Source: Symploca sp. SIO2E9
GTDB taxonomy: Bacteria; Cyanobacteriota; Cyanobacteriia; Cyanobacteriales; Coleofasciculaceae
Assembly: GCA_010692645.1 (NCBI GenBank)
Contig: JAAHGS010000001.1
Span: 1 to 64,000, forward strand
Reading direction: 5' to 3'
DNA length: 64,000 bases
Each line of letters starts with the position of its first letter. Position 1 is the stretch's first letter. The notes beneath the pieces were generated by a model. That model was not told the DNA's origin, did no database searches, and worked only from the letters and a program-made list of their open reading frames with translations. Positions 8,849 to 16,579 of the stretch are shown piece after piece. A program made the position numbers and the translations under genes.

Positions 8849-8862
8849 GGGTTGCAGACACG

Positions 8863-8930
8863 GAGATATGGAGACGCGGAGACGCGGAGACGCGGAGACG
8901 CGGAGATGCGGAGACACGGAGACACGGAGT
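8863..8930. repeat. STRR octamer array (GAGACGCG)
   Basis: Eight or more tandem 8-nt units (gagacgcg, gagatgcg, gagacacg) directly after the four-hairpin element. They are the same units as at the left edge of the window and inside the vWA-FGE gene. Confidence 0.85.
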
Positions 8931-8982
8931 TTGATTGGCTCTCCCGTACATGTGGTGATAATAAAATTTTATATATTGTAGG

Positions 8983-9048
8983 GTGGGTTAGGTGCGGGTC
9001 ATAATTTGTGAATTCTAGTATTGTTTTCCTATGAGCGCCGTAACCCAC
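8983..9048. repeat. Inverted repeat GTGGGTTA / TAACCCAC
   Basis: Eight-base arms at 8983-8990 and 9041-9048 enclose a 50-nt centre. This resembles a dispersed cyanobacterial repeat with gtagggtgggtta ends. It lies just beyond the variable 3' end of the neighbouring FGE-fold gene. Confidence 0.55.
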
Positions 9049-9135
9049 AAAAGATAATTTGTAGTCTGATCTACAGTTTCCACCAAGAGCTCTGAAGATC
9101 CAACGCGATCGCGTAGAGGTAAATTAGAATCGCGT

Positions 9136-9299
9136 ACAGGAAAATAGAATATAGTACTATTGAATCCACGCCGCCCCATACACAACACGAAAACCAATAT
9201 CGTAGTTGAAACCGTCGTGCCTCCAGATAGCGTCGTAGCCACGATATGCACAACGGCAGCCATAAGGAGCGTCAAACCAGGAACCACCGCGCAGTACTT
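9136..9299 (-). other. Putative DGR variable region A (3' end of FGE-fold gene)
   Basis: Between the invariant VLRGGSW and GFRVV motifs, about 19 of 21 variable codons end in C or T. That is the outcome expected when AAC/AAT template codons are randomised at adenines. Similarity to the second gene's end continues 21 nt beyond the stop codon (TACTAT.TTCT against CACTAT.CTCT), as if both derive from one template. No reverse transcriptase or template repeat was found in the window, so a remote DGR is inferred. Confidence 0.6.
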
Positions 9300-10017
9300 T
9301 GTTATTATTGCCATTATATTCTGAATCTATCCATGCTCTGCCATCATACGGCGCATCTTCATAGTTATAATGCCAACTGTCAGCACACCACTCCCAGACA
9401 TTGCCGTGGATATCATATAATCCAAAACTATTGGCTGCTTTAAAACTTCCCACTGCTGTTGTTTCCCGACGATACTCTCCTTTGGAACCAGAACCATAAA
9501 TAGAATTGCCGTTATAGTTAGCTAAATCGGTTGTAATTGTCTCACCGAAATGAAAAGGGGTAGTTGTTCCTGCCCTCGCTGCATATTCCCATTCAGCTTC
9601 AGTTGGTAATCGATATTCTCTTCCTGTATGACTCGACAAGCGTGAGCAAAATTCTACAGCATCGTACCAGGAAACCTGCTCTACTGGTCTCTCCTCTCCT
9701 TTGAATCGAGATGGCTCCGGGTTGAGTTCCTTATTAACTTGGGGTAGTGCTGCTACTGCCCTCCATTGAGCTTGAGTTACTGGGTATTTGCCCATGAAAA
9801 ATGCTTTAACATTTACCTGATGCTGTGGCTCTTCAGTGCTTCTATGCCCCTCTTCTGTTTTCGGCGAACCCATCAGAAATGTGCCACTGGGAATATATAC
9901 CATATCCAAACTTACACCATTGCCCAAATCCTCCGTAAAGTAATGAGCCGTACTGCGATAGCTGTTAATAACGAGCCTAGGTTTTGGTTTTTGTATACTT
10001 TTAGTGGGTTTAGCCAT
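9157..10017 (-). CDS. Stand-alone FGE/C-type-lectin-fold protein, likely DGR target
   Basis: A 286-residue protein made almost entirely of a formylglycine-generating-enzyme (SUMF1/FGE-sulfatase) domain, about residues 25-286. Family motifs are EGTFLMGS-like (SGTFLMGS), RLPTEAEWEYAARAG, DIHGNVWEW and VLRGGSW. Aligned on RGGS, the first catalytic Cys of true FGEs is Asp here while the second is retained, so enzymatic formylglycine formation is unlikely. The protein is closely related along its length to the last ~260 residues of the 929-residue protein upstream, so it looks like a duplicated sensor domain without the signalling part. The C-terminus is hypervariable-looking. It lies downstream of the vWA-MoxR-VMAP genes on the same strand. 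The proposed role is ligand binding (inference). Confidence 0.85.
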   Translation of the reverse strand: MAKPTKSIQKPKPRLVINSYRSTAHYFTEDLGNGVSLDMVYIPSGTFLMGSPKTEEGHRSTEEPQHQVNVKAFFMGKYPVTQAQWRAVAALPQVNKELNPEPSRFKGEERPVEQVSWYDAVEFCSRLSSHTGREYRLPTEAEWEYAARAGTTTPFHFGETITTDLANYNGNSIYGSGSKGEYRRETTAVGSFKAANSFGLYDIHGNVWEWCADSWHYNYEDAPYDGRAWIDSEYNGNNNKVLRGGSWFDAPYGCRCAYRGYDAIWRHDGFNYDIGFRVVYGAAWIQ

Positions 10018-10079
10018 GATTCATAAAGTGGTTTTTACTGAGATCTTGCACCATTGTTCCGTAAGCTACTTTTCCCGCC

Positions 10080-10201
10080 GTGGAATTAATTCCACACCTA
10101 ATAGCACAAGTCCACTCAAGTGGACCCAAACTCAACTGTTGTCGGCATTTAGTCCTCTTGCAAGAGGACTTTCGCTATGAGCCTGGGGTTTAAACCCCAG
10201 G
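10080..10201 (-). repeat. Four-hairpin structured repeat, copy 2 (inverted)
   Basis: In reverse orientation relative to copy 1. Palindromes are at 10080-10095 (GTGGAATT arm), 10110-10125 (GTCCACT arm), 10151-10170 (perfect 20 bp) and 10182-10201 (perfect 20 bp). The linkers GCTCATAGC and TGCTATTAG are shared with copy 1. The two copies flank the stand-alone FGE-fold gene. Confidence 0.82.
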
Positions 10202-10296
10202 TGGTTTTTGTAAGATAGTGCAAAATCTGAGTTTTTAAAAAAAATTCGACTCGCACTTAGGGGCGACAAAGATCAAAGAAGAGAGGGGAGAGGGTA

Positions 10297-10450
10297 ATAG
10301 GGCAACAGAGCATAGTGCTAAAGAGTCGACGCTGACACACATACAACTCGAAAACCGAAAAGGTTGACGTTCGCGTCGCCCGGATCAACGTCGAGGCGAC
10401 AAGCAGAACGGCAATCCCCAGGATTGAGGAACCATGAGCCGCCACGCAAC
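10297..10450 (-). other. Putative DGR variable region B (3' end of vWA-FGE gene)
   Basis: This segment covers VLRGGSW to the stop codon and 21 nt beyond. The variable codons are mostly NNY (TTC, CTC, AAT, GAT, CTC, GAC, GTT, GGC, AAC, GTC), with GGG, CCG and GCG as exceptions. The fixed framework W-x3-P-x2-CRSA-x-R is typical of lectin-fold DGR target proteins. Confidence 0.58.
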
Positions 10451-13107
10451 ACTCTGTGACTATTGAGATTCTTTTCAGCATCTATCCACACTCTGCCATC
10501 ATCAGGCGCGCCCTCGTAGTTATTATGCCAACTATCAGCACACCACTCCCAGACATTTCCGTGGATATCATACAAGCCAAAACCATTGGCTACTCCAAAA
10601 CTCCCCACTGTTGTTGTTTTCCTTCGATACTCTCCTTTGGAACCATTACCATAAGTATAATTGCCGTTATAGTTCGCTAAATCGGTTGTAATTGTCTCCC
10701 CAAAATGAAATGGTGTTGTTGTTCCTGCTCTGGCTGCATATTCCCATTCCGCTTCACTTGGTAATCTATACTCTCTTCCTGTATGCCTAGAAAGGCGATC
10801 GCAAAACTCTACAGCAGAGTACCAAGAAGCTCGCTGTACTGGTCTATCCTCTCCCTTTAAACGAGATGAAGGTGAGTAGAGTTTCCTATTGATTTGAGGT
10901 AATGCTGCTACTGCTATCCATTGAGCCTTAGTTACTGGATATTTGCCTATGAAAAAGGATTTAATATTGACTTGGTGCTGTGGTTCTTCACTCTTCAGAT
11001 GCCATTCTTCTGTTCTTGGTGAACCCATCAGAAATGTTCCTTCAGGAATGAGTACCATCTCTAGTTGCACGCCATTTCCCAGTTCTTCAATAAACTGCCG
11101 ACTCTGCTCCTGACGCTCTTTGAGGACTAACTTCGTTTCTCTTCCGAAAGAGCCAGTTTTTTCCACCTCAATGGTTACAACCTTATATTCAAAAGCTTGT
11201 AGCTCACTTTCTGGAAAGTCAAAAGAGATAGTTTTAACTTCAAATTCAAAGGTTTTTAAGGGTGGAACCGAACCAATAAAGTTTTTTAACTGAGGAATAG
11301 AGGCAACAGTAGAAGACTCTACTGGCACTGAACCATAGTACTGCTCCACCTCCTGAATAAAATCACGATATCTTCCCCAGCGTTTTAATACCTCTGCTGT
11401 CACTACCGCAAAGGGACGAATTTGCTCCTTTAGCCCTTGCTCCTGCTGCCAAAACCTCAATAGGGCGATGAATTCCTCTAGCGATTTGCCAAACTGCTGT
11501 GAAATATACTTTGACAACACTTTCACTGTATCTGTTGCGGGTGCAGAGTCCAAAAGGATGCTACGAATACCTTCATCTAGAAAGCGATACTCTATATCAT
11601 CAGGATTAGTACTAGGATTAGGGGATGAAATGGGCTGGAGAATACTGCCGAGCAAAACTTCAGCAACGTGAACCTGTCTTGATTTAGGGAGAATTGTCTC
11701 CTGAATTAGCCGAATTACAGGTAAACTAATCACTGGAGAAGCTGCTAATAATCCCGCTAACCGTCGTGCCATGGGGGAAGCCGCTACTCGGAAACGCTGC
11801 ACTTGCTGCTGTGAAGTGAATTTTAAATCTGACTCTGTTTTTCTATATTCCTCGGAGGGTGAGCGAAATTTTGGTTGGAATTTTAATTCTCCGCGTCTCC
11901 GTGTCTCCGCGTCTCCGCGTCTGCTTACTTGTTCCCCCACTCTTTTTTTCGCCCACCTTTCCTCGGAGGGAGTCTCAATTCTTGACTTGAAGATAAACCC
12001 AGGCGCACTACCTTTGCCAACTACCATCTGACTCCAAATTGAAGTCATTTCTGGTTCTAGAGTCAGGATAGGAACTTTGATCTCACTAGCTTGGGTTTTG
12101 CTATCAGAATCATCCCAAAATGCTTGCCGAATTACTGATAACTGCTGATTCGCCATTCCCGGTGTAAGTCCATATAATTGGACTGCGGATACCTTTCTCA
12201 AGGCAGTCCTAACCCATAACCACTCTGGCAGCATCTGTACAATTGACATCGGTCCACTTTCTGCCCAAACCTTGAGCGCTGGTAACACTGCTCCAGTGCG
12301 CCAGAGGGAGGATACACAATCTGTAACCACCAAAACCAGGCGACGACAATTGGGGTCAATTAACTCTTGAGGGCTGCGAAGCGATCGCTCTTCTAACTTT
12401 ACACCGATTCTGGGTCGAATTCCTACTTTTCCTTCACTACTTACTAACCCCCAAATTCTTACATCTCGGAAGGCTCCGTAGTGTTTCAAAAGTTTTCCTA
12501 GTTCTAATACAGTACGCCGCCAAATCAGCATCGAGGTACTTTCTTCTACCACTAATGCTACCTCCAGCCAAGGCTCTAGAATTGGCGTAGTTACAGGCAT
12601 CCAAATACGCTCATCAGCTATTTTTTGAGCGGTAGCTGTTTCATCTAAACTTGCCTCCTGGGCAGAAGGAACCTTTACCATCAGAGGGCGTAAAGAACGG
12701 ATTAAGGTTAGAGGTTCTCTGATTGAAGGAGCATTAGGAACTTTGAAAGGTTGACTCTTTAATTTTGATTCTGTCTGTCTAGTTTTTGATTTAGTTTTTG
12801 GTGTAGTTTTTGGTGTAGTTTTTGGTGTAGTTTTTGGTTTACTTTTCTCTCTATTTTTAGGGAAAATACCAGCTGATGGCAAACGCTTAGGAATCTGTTT
12901 AGGAGCTTCAAATTGCCCAGAGATGCTGGTTTCGTCCCTCTCCAATTGAGAAATTTGAGGACCTTCGGAGAAATTCTGCTTTTCTCTAGACTCAGAAACA
13001 CTTTTCTCAATACTCTGCTGCCTGATTAACGTCAGCCAGAGTATATCTGCAATCTCCGCTGCTGTTAAATCAAATTCACTTCCTAGCTTAGCTATCAGCC
13101 GCTCCAT
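10318..13107 (-). CDS. SAV_2336/vWA-like protein fused to FGE/C-type-lectin domain
   Basis: 929 residues. About 1-160 is an N-terminal helical segment with a low-complexity TTPK repeat (about 89-105). About 175-340 is a degenerate vWA-like region (LVVEESTSM, later LVLVVTDCVSSLW) of the SAV_2336 type. About 440-620 is a helical region (MARRLAGLLAASPVISLPV). About 668-929 is an FGE/C-type-lectin domain with RLPSEAEWEYAARAG and DIHGNVWEW. The first catalytic FGE Cys is replaced by Leu, so a binding role is more likely than catalysis. The start codon overlaps the MoxR stop at 13107. By analogy with vWA-MoxR-VMAP ternary systems, the vWA part should be remodelled by the MoxR ATPase. An STRR lies in frame at residues 395-406. 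Confidence 0.85.
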   Translation of the reverse strand: MERLIAKLGSEFDLTAAEIADILWLTLIRQQSIEKSVSESREKQNFSEGPQISQLERDETSISGQFEAPKQIPKRLPSAGIFPKNREKSKPKTTPKTTPKTTPKTKSKTRQTESKLKSQPFKVPNAPSIREPLTLIRSLRPLMVKVPSAQEASLDETATAQKIADERIWMPVTTPILEPWLEVALVVEESTSMLIWRRTVLELGKLLKHYGAFRDVRIWGLVSSEGKVGIRPRIGVKLEERSLRSPQELIDPNCRRLVLVVTDCVSSLWRTGAVLPALKVWAESGPMSIVQMLPEWLWVRTALRKVSAVQLYGLTPGMANQQLSVIRQAFWDDSDSKTQASEIKVPILTLEPEMTSIWSQMVVGKGSAPGFIFKSRIETPSEERWAKKRVGEQVSRRGDAETRRRGELKFQPKFRSPSEEYRKTESDLKFTSQQQVQRFRVAASPMARRLAGLLAASPVISLPVIRLIQETILPKSRQVHVAEVLLGSILQPISSPNPSTNPDDIEYRFLDEGIRSILLDSAPATDTVKVLSKYISQQFGKSLEEFIALLRFWQQEQGLKEQIRPFAVVTAEVLKRWGRYRDFIQEVEQYYGSVPVESSTVASIPQLKNFIGSVPPLKTFEFEVKTISFDFPESELQAFEYKVVTIEVEKTGSFGRETKLVLKERQEQSRQFIEELGNGVQLEMVLIPEGTFLMGSPRTEEWHLKSEEPQHQVNIKSFFIGKYPVTKAQWIAVAALPQINRKLYSPSSRLKGEDRPVQRASWYSAVEFCDRLSRHTGREYRLPSEAEWEYAARAGTTTPFHFGETITTDLANYNGNYTYGNGSKGEYRRKTTTVGSFGVANGFGLYDIHGNVWEWCADSWHNNYEGAPDDGRVWIDAEKNLNSHRVLRGGSWFLNPGDCRSACRLDVDPGDANVNLFGFRVVCVSASTL
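11891..11924. repeat. In-frame STRR inside the vWA-FGE gene
   Basis: Four 8-nt units matching the intergenic gagacgcg arrays are read on the minus strand as an Arg/Gly/Asp/Glu-rich stretch (SRRGDAETRRRGE). Since 8 is not divisible by 3, changes in copy number would shift the frame unless made in threes. A second in-gene repeat (12-nt, TTPK) lies at about 12793-12840. Confidence 0.8.
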
Positions 13108-14204
13108 TATCTGCCCTCTTCTAGGCTACTTAAAGGACTAAATAGCAACTTCTTTAACGATTCCTTATCTGCATTTTGAGCTAACAGATAGACTGTATTT
13201 AACAACTGGTCTGTTGCTAAACCCGACTCTTCACTCTCATTTTTATCAATAAACTCCTGAATGAGAGTTTGGAATTTCTCCATGGTTTCTGCACCTAAAT
13301 GAGCTGTGACAATATCTCTCAAATCCTCCTCAGTTGGATTAGGCATCTGCACCCGTAGGCAACGCCTGTAAAATGCTGGTGGAAAATCCCTTTCTCCATT
13401 GCTAGTCATCACAATAATCGGAAAGGCATGACAACGAACTTTTCCCTCCTCAATGGTTACATCAATTCCATCCTCAGATTCTACCACTTGACTTTTACCG
13501 CCTCGCTTGGAGAGACGTACCAACTCCGGAATCTTGAATTCTCCTTCTTCTAAGAGATTGAGCAAATCATTAGGTAGATTAATATCACTTTTATCAATTT
13601 CGTCGATAAGCAAAACGCGAGGATATTTAGACGGTAAAAATGCAGTACCCAATGAACCCAGTCGAATATACTGACCAATATTGAGATAGCCATTATCATC
13701 CTCACTCGAGGGATTATCCCGATTATCTTTACCAGAATAATTATCTTGATTATCTTTACTTAATTGAGCATCTTGTAAACGAGCGATCGCATCGTATCTG
13801 TAGAGTCCCTCTTGTAGTATAGAACGTGCTGTAATTGACCACAGTAAAACTGGACCAAGCCGCAATTCATAAGCTAAAGCATAGGCAAGAGAAGTTTTAC
13901 CAGAACCAGGTTTTCCCGTTACTAACACCGGGCGTCGTAAATACAAAGCAGCATTGATAGCATCTAGCACTTCTGATTGATTTTCTCTAACTCGAAACGT
14001 TCGTCCTCTTTCTAAATCCCTAGCATTGTCCTTGGAATTAGCTAGCTTGTGGAGACTATGCCAATACTTTCGACTCTGATTATTATCTATATCTGGCAAA
14101 CTACCGAATCTACGCCAGCTTGGAGGCTCAATCCCTAAGAGTCGCTTAATACCATTGTGAGGTTCCCGATTCCCTTGAAAAATTCTCCAATCATTTACAC
14201 TCAT
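13107..14204 (-). CDS. MoxR-family AAA+ ATPase
   Basis: A 365-residue AAA+ protein. Walker A is GKPGSGKTS (about residues 97-105) and Walker B is VLLIDEIDKSD. A sensor-1 region (IVMTSNGERDFPPAFYRRC) carries a likely arginine finger. MoxR ATPases remodel partner proteins containing vWA domains. The stop overlaps the start of the vWA-FGE gene, so the two are translationally coupled. An acidic Asn/Asp-rich insertion (about residues 150-170) separates the Walker motifs and is unusual. It is the motor of the ternary system described at this locus. Confidence 0.93.
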   Translation of the reverse strand: MSVNDWRIFQGNREPHNGIKRLLGIEPPSWRRFGSLPDIDNNQSRKYWHSLHKLANSKDNARDLERGRTFRVRENQSEVLDAINAALYLRRPVLVTGKPGSGKTSLAYALAYELRLGPVLLWSITARSILQEGLYRYDAIARLQDAQLSKDNQDNYSGKDNRDNPSSEDDNGYLNIGQYIRLGSLGTAFLPSKYPRVLLIDEIDKSDINLPNDLLNLLEEGEFKIPELVRLSKRGGKSQVVESEDGIDVTIEEGKVRCHAFPIIVMTSNGERDFPPAFYRRCLRVQMPNPTEEDLRDIVTAHLGAETMEKFQTLIQEFIDKNESEESGLATDQLLNTVYLLAQNADKESLKKLLFSPLSSLEEGR

Positions 14205-14243
14205 CCCCTGCTTTCACCTACCCTATATAAAACAAAAATATTT

Positions 14244-14294
14244 CTTACTTATTACTTATTACTTATTACTCATTACTTATTACTTATTACTTAT
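14244..14294. repeat. STRR heptamer array (TTACTTA)
   Basis: Seven tandem heptamers (cttatta) lie between the MoxR gene and the end of the VMAP gene, on the promoter-proximal side of MoxR. The last unit touches the VMAP stop codon. Confidence 0.8.
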
Positions 14295-15877
14295 TCTCTG
14301 AGAGGATTTGCTTCCAATGGAGGCATTCGCTCTGGGTTATCACATAGGATAGCTAAGTGATAACCTAAATGTTCTTTTGGAGTTAGATCACAGTGAGCTT
14401 TACAGCGTTTACGCCAAATCAGTTCAAACAAATAATCCAGGTTAGTTAAAGAATCTTTAGTTAAGAGATTATCAATCTCACTAACAACATTAGGAATATT
14501 ATGACATCTTGTCCAAATGGCAATTGGTGTTCCCCCTCTGAGAAAAGCTTTAAATAACTCTTGTTTCTGCTTTTGAGAATCCGGTGGGGCACAGGTTAAT
14601 TTAAGACCAATCTTGCTTTCCCTTAATTGCATTTCCAGATTTTTCCAGTTACAGTTGGATACTGTATTCAGATTTTCAAAATGACTGGAAACATCCTGAG
14701 TATTCAGGTTCAGTAGCTGCTTAACTCTTTGCCATCCCTTACGCAACTCATTTTCTAGATACTCATTTTCAACCCGGTCATAAGACCTTACAATAACTCG
14801 ATAGTTTTTACCAATAGGTACTAAATCATCTAGTTCTGACACCCTCCACAAATCAACTTCTTCACATAGATATTGATAGGGTAAGAAAAACTCAATTGTT
14901 AGATTGTAACAACTAAAATTTAGTTTTTTTACTTCAGTTTTGAGTTTCCTTTCACCCTCTCGCAGAAATTGAACAACTTTGTTTTCAATTGATTTGAATG
15001 TGCATAAACTCCCCTTTTGTTCTCCATCTTCCTCAAGATCAACTAAATCAACTGGAACTATATCATCTAAACTATAATTGCTCTCTTCAATTAAACTAGG
15101 CAATCTTAGAAAACCATTGATCAGAAATCTACGTTGGTCTGACCACGGTTTAATAGTAATCATTAAATAACAGTTGAGAGTATCATCCTTTCTGCTCACA
15201 CTTATCTCAGGTAAATCTGGTAAATTACAGCCACAATACTGCTCAGTACTTGTAATCCATTGTTTTATTTTTTGTTCAACTGATTTTTTAAGTTGATTCC
15301 CCTTACACAAGTCACGTGCAAACCACAAAACTCGAGGAATTCCTTCAAACATTGGATAATCTATGACAAGTAACTTAATTATAATGAATACTTTTAATGA
15401 ATCTACTAACTCCTTATTTTCTAAGTCTTCTGTATCTTTTGGGCTCTCAAAATAAGCATCTTCAGGTAAAACTGAACAACATTTATCTACAAGTAACTGT
15501 AAATTATTGATGCTTATAATAATTTTAAAAATATCATGGCAAATATTTAATGAAACTAGTTCATTATTATTCTCTAGTAAGTCTTTTAATAATTCTTTAA
15601 TATTACTAGTAATAAAGCCTCTAACAAAGTTTTGCAGTATTTGATTATTAGGGTTAGATCTACTTGCACCTCTCATTAATTCTATTAGTCGTCCTTGAGA
15701 GACAGCCCATTCTATTAATTCAAATACTACTACTTTATAATTGTCATTTGTTACTACCCAATTTAATTGTTGATTTAGTTCCTCAAAAAGCATCACTTTT
15801 AGCTCATCTTGATTTGAAAAAGCAGACATTAATGCTTCTTTGAATTTTTTTGTTTGAACTCCATTAAGCTTCATCAC
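14291..15877 (-). CDS. EAD1-VMAP protein (effector-associated domain + VMAP-C)
   Basis: 528 residues. About 1-90 is an effector-associated domain 1 (TKKFKEALMSAF, then MLFEELNQQL and VVFELIEWAVSQGRLIELM), a death-domain-like adaptor. About 95-250 is a helical middle region. About 255-525 is the VMAP C-terminal domain, opening with CYLMITIKPWSDQRRFLING and ending near PIAIWTRC and RCKAHCDLTP. VMAP proteins accompany vWA and MoxR partners in bacterial conflict systems and are thought to connect them to effectors through EAD contacts. The EAD1 here resembles that of the trypsin-like protein at 16580-17647, which predicts direct pairing. The gene is A/T-richer than its neighbours. Confidence 0.82.
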   Translation of the reverse strand: MMKLNGVQTKKFKEALMSAFSNQDELKVMLFEELNQQLNWVVTNDNYKVVVFELIEWAVSQGRLIELMRGASRSNPNNQILQNFVRGFITSNIKELLKDLLENNNELVSLNICHDIFKIIISINNLQLLVDKCCSVLPEDAYFESPKDTEDLENKELVDSLKVFIIIKLLVIDYPMFEGIPRVLWFARDLCKGNQLKKSVEQKIKQWITSTEQYCGCNLPDLPEISVSRKDDTLNCYLMITIKPWSDQRRFLINGFLRLPSLIEESNYSLDDIVPVDLVDLEEDGEQKGSLCTFKSIENKVVQFLREGERKLKTEVKKLNFSCYNLTIEFFLPYQYLCEEVDLWRVSELDDLVPIGKNYRVIVRSYDRVENEYLENELRKGWQRVKQLLNLNTQDVSSHFENLNTVSNCNWKNLEMQLRESKIGLKLTCAPPDSQKQKQELFKAFLRGGTPIAIWTRCHNIPNVVSEIDNLLTKDSLTNLDYLFELIWRKRCKAHCDLTPKEHLGYHLAILCDNPERMPPLEANPLRE

Positions 15878-15918
15878 ATTAATCTAATCTGTCTAAGTCA
15901 GCACATTATATAAATCTC

Positions 15919-16329
15919 CTATCCTTCCTGTGGATTAATCAGAGCTACCACAAGAGTATAAAAAATTAACAACAACGAGCCGTAAAGAGGGCGATAAAAA
16001 TCTAGAGTTGTAAAAGGCTCTCCCAGAGCAAATACCCAAACAAAAAAAGCTACAGTCGAGATGAAAATTTGAGTAATCGCAGGAGCCTTATTCTTAACTG
16101 TAGTTTCCTTCCATGTCCAAACTCCAGTTAAAACAAGACCTATAGCAAAAGCAATCCACAGCACCATATTTCTAGGTATATCGCTGGCACTATTAATCAA
16201 TCCCCCAACAGCAACCCAAGCTCCAACAATATCTGCTGGAATGTACTTGATAACTTTATCAAAGTAAGTATCAACCTGTGTCCCAGGGAAATTCGATTGA
16301 AGTTGTGTTGTTATTACTCGACGGCTCAT
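15919..16329 (-). CDS. Small membrane protein of the VMAP locus
   Basis: A 136-residue protein with a soluble N-terminus of about 30 residues and four predicted transmembrane helices (around residues 33-48, 56-73, 85-103 and 112-130). The N-terminal part contains a Thr/Gln-rich stretch and FPGTQVDTYFDKVIKYIPADI. I recognise no named family. It sits 42 nt upstream of the VMAP gene on the same strand, which suggests it anchors or signals for the system at the membrane. Function unknown. Confidence 0.75.
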   Translation of the reverse strand: MSRRVITTQLQSNFPGTQVDTYFDKVIKYIPADIVGAWVAVGGLINSASDIPRNMVLWIAFAIGLVLTGVWTWKETTVKNKAPAITQIFISTVAFFVWVFALGEPFTTLDFYRPLYGSLLLIFYTLVVALINPQEG

Positions 16330-16408
16330 CTTGTTCCAATTACTAATTTATTCGAGAACAATACACTATAGCGTTGCTCAAATTAATGAGGTACATTCAA
16401 TTTTCTTC

Positions 16409-16574
16409 CCCCCACTCCCTACTCCCCACTCCCTACTCCCCACTCCCTACTCCCCACTCCCTACTCCCCACTCCCTAATCCCTACTCCCTACTCCCTACT
16501 CCCTACTCCCCACTCCCCACTCCCTACTCCCCACTCCCTACTCCCTACTCCCTACTCCCCACTCCCTACTCCCT
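16409..16574. repeat. STRR heptamer array (ACTCCCC/ACTCCCT)
   Basis: About 23 tandem heptamers alternate between actccct and actcccc, filling the gap between the membrane protein gene and the protease gene. Not CRISPR: the units are 7 nt with no spacers. Confidence 0.9.
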
Positions 16575-16579
16575 ATAAA

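Noticed and set aside
9015-9314. 99-codon minus-strand frame overlapping the FGE-fold gene end
   Set aside because: It is an out-of-frame reading across the variable region and repeats; the FGE frame explains the sequence.
8698-10317. DGR reverse transcriptase or template repeat next to the variable genes
   Set aside because: No RT-like frame and no adenine-rich GGSWNNN-type template on either strand in the window; if a DGR exists it acts from elsewhere.
9157-13107. Sulfatase-activating formylglycine enzymes
   Set aside because: One of the two catalytic Cys is missing in both proteins, no sulfatase is nearby, and the active-site region has variable NNY codons.
16409-16574. Regular repeats resembling a CRISPR array
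   Set aside because: Units are 7 nt, contiguous and without spacers; the same holds for the other STRR arrays. No cas genes are present.
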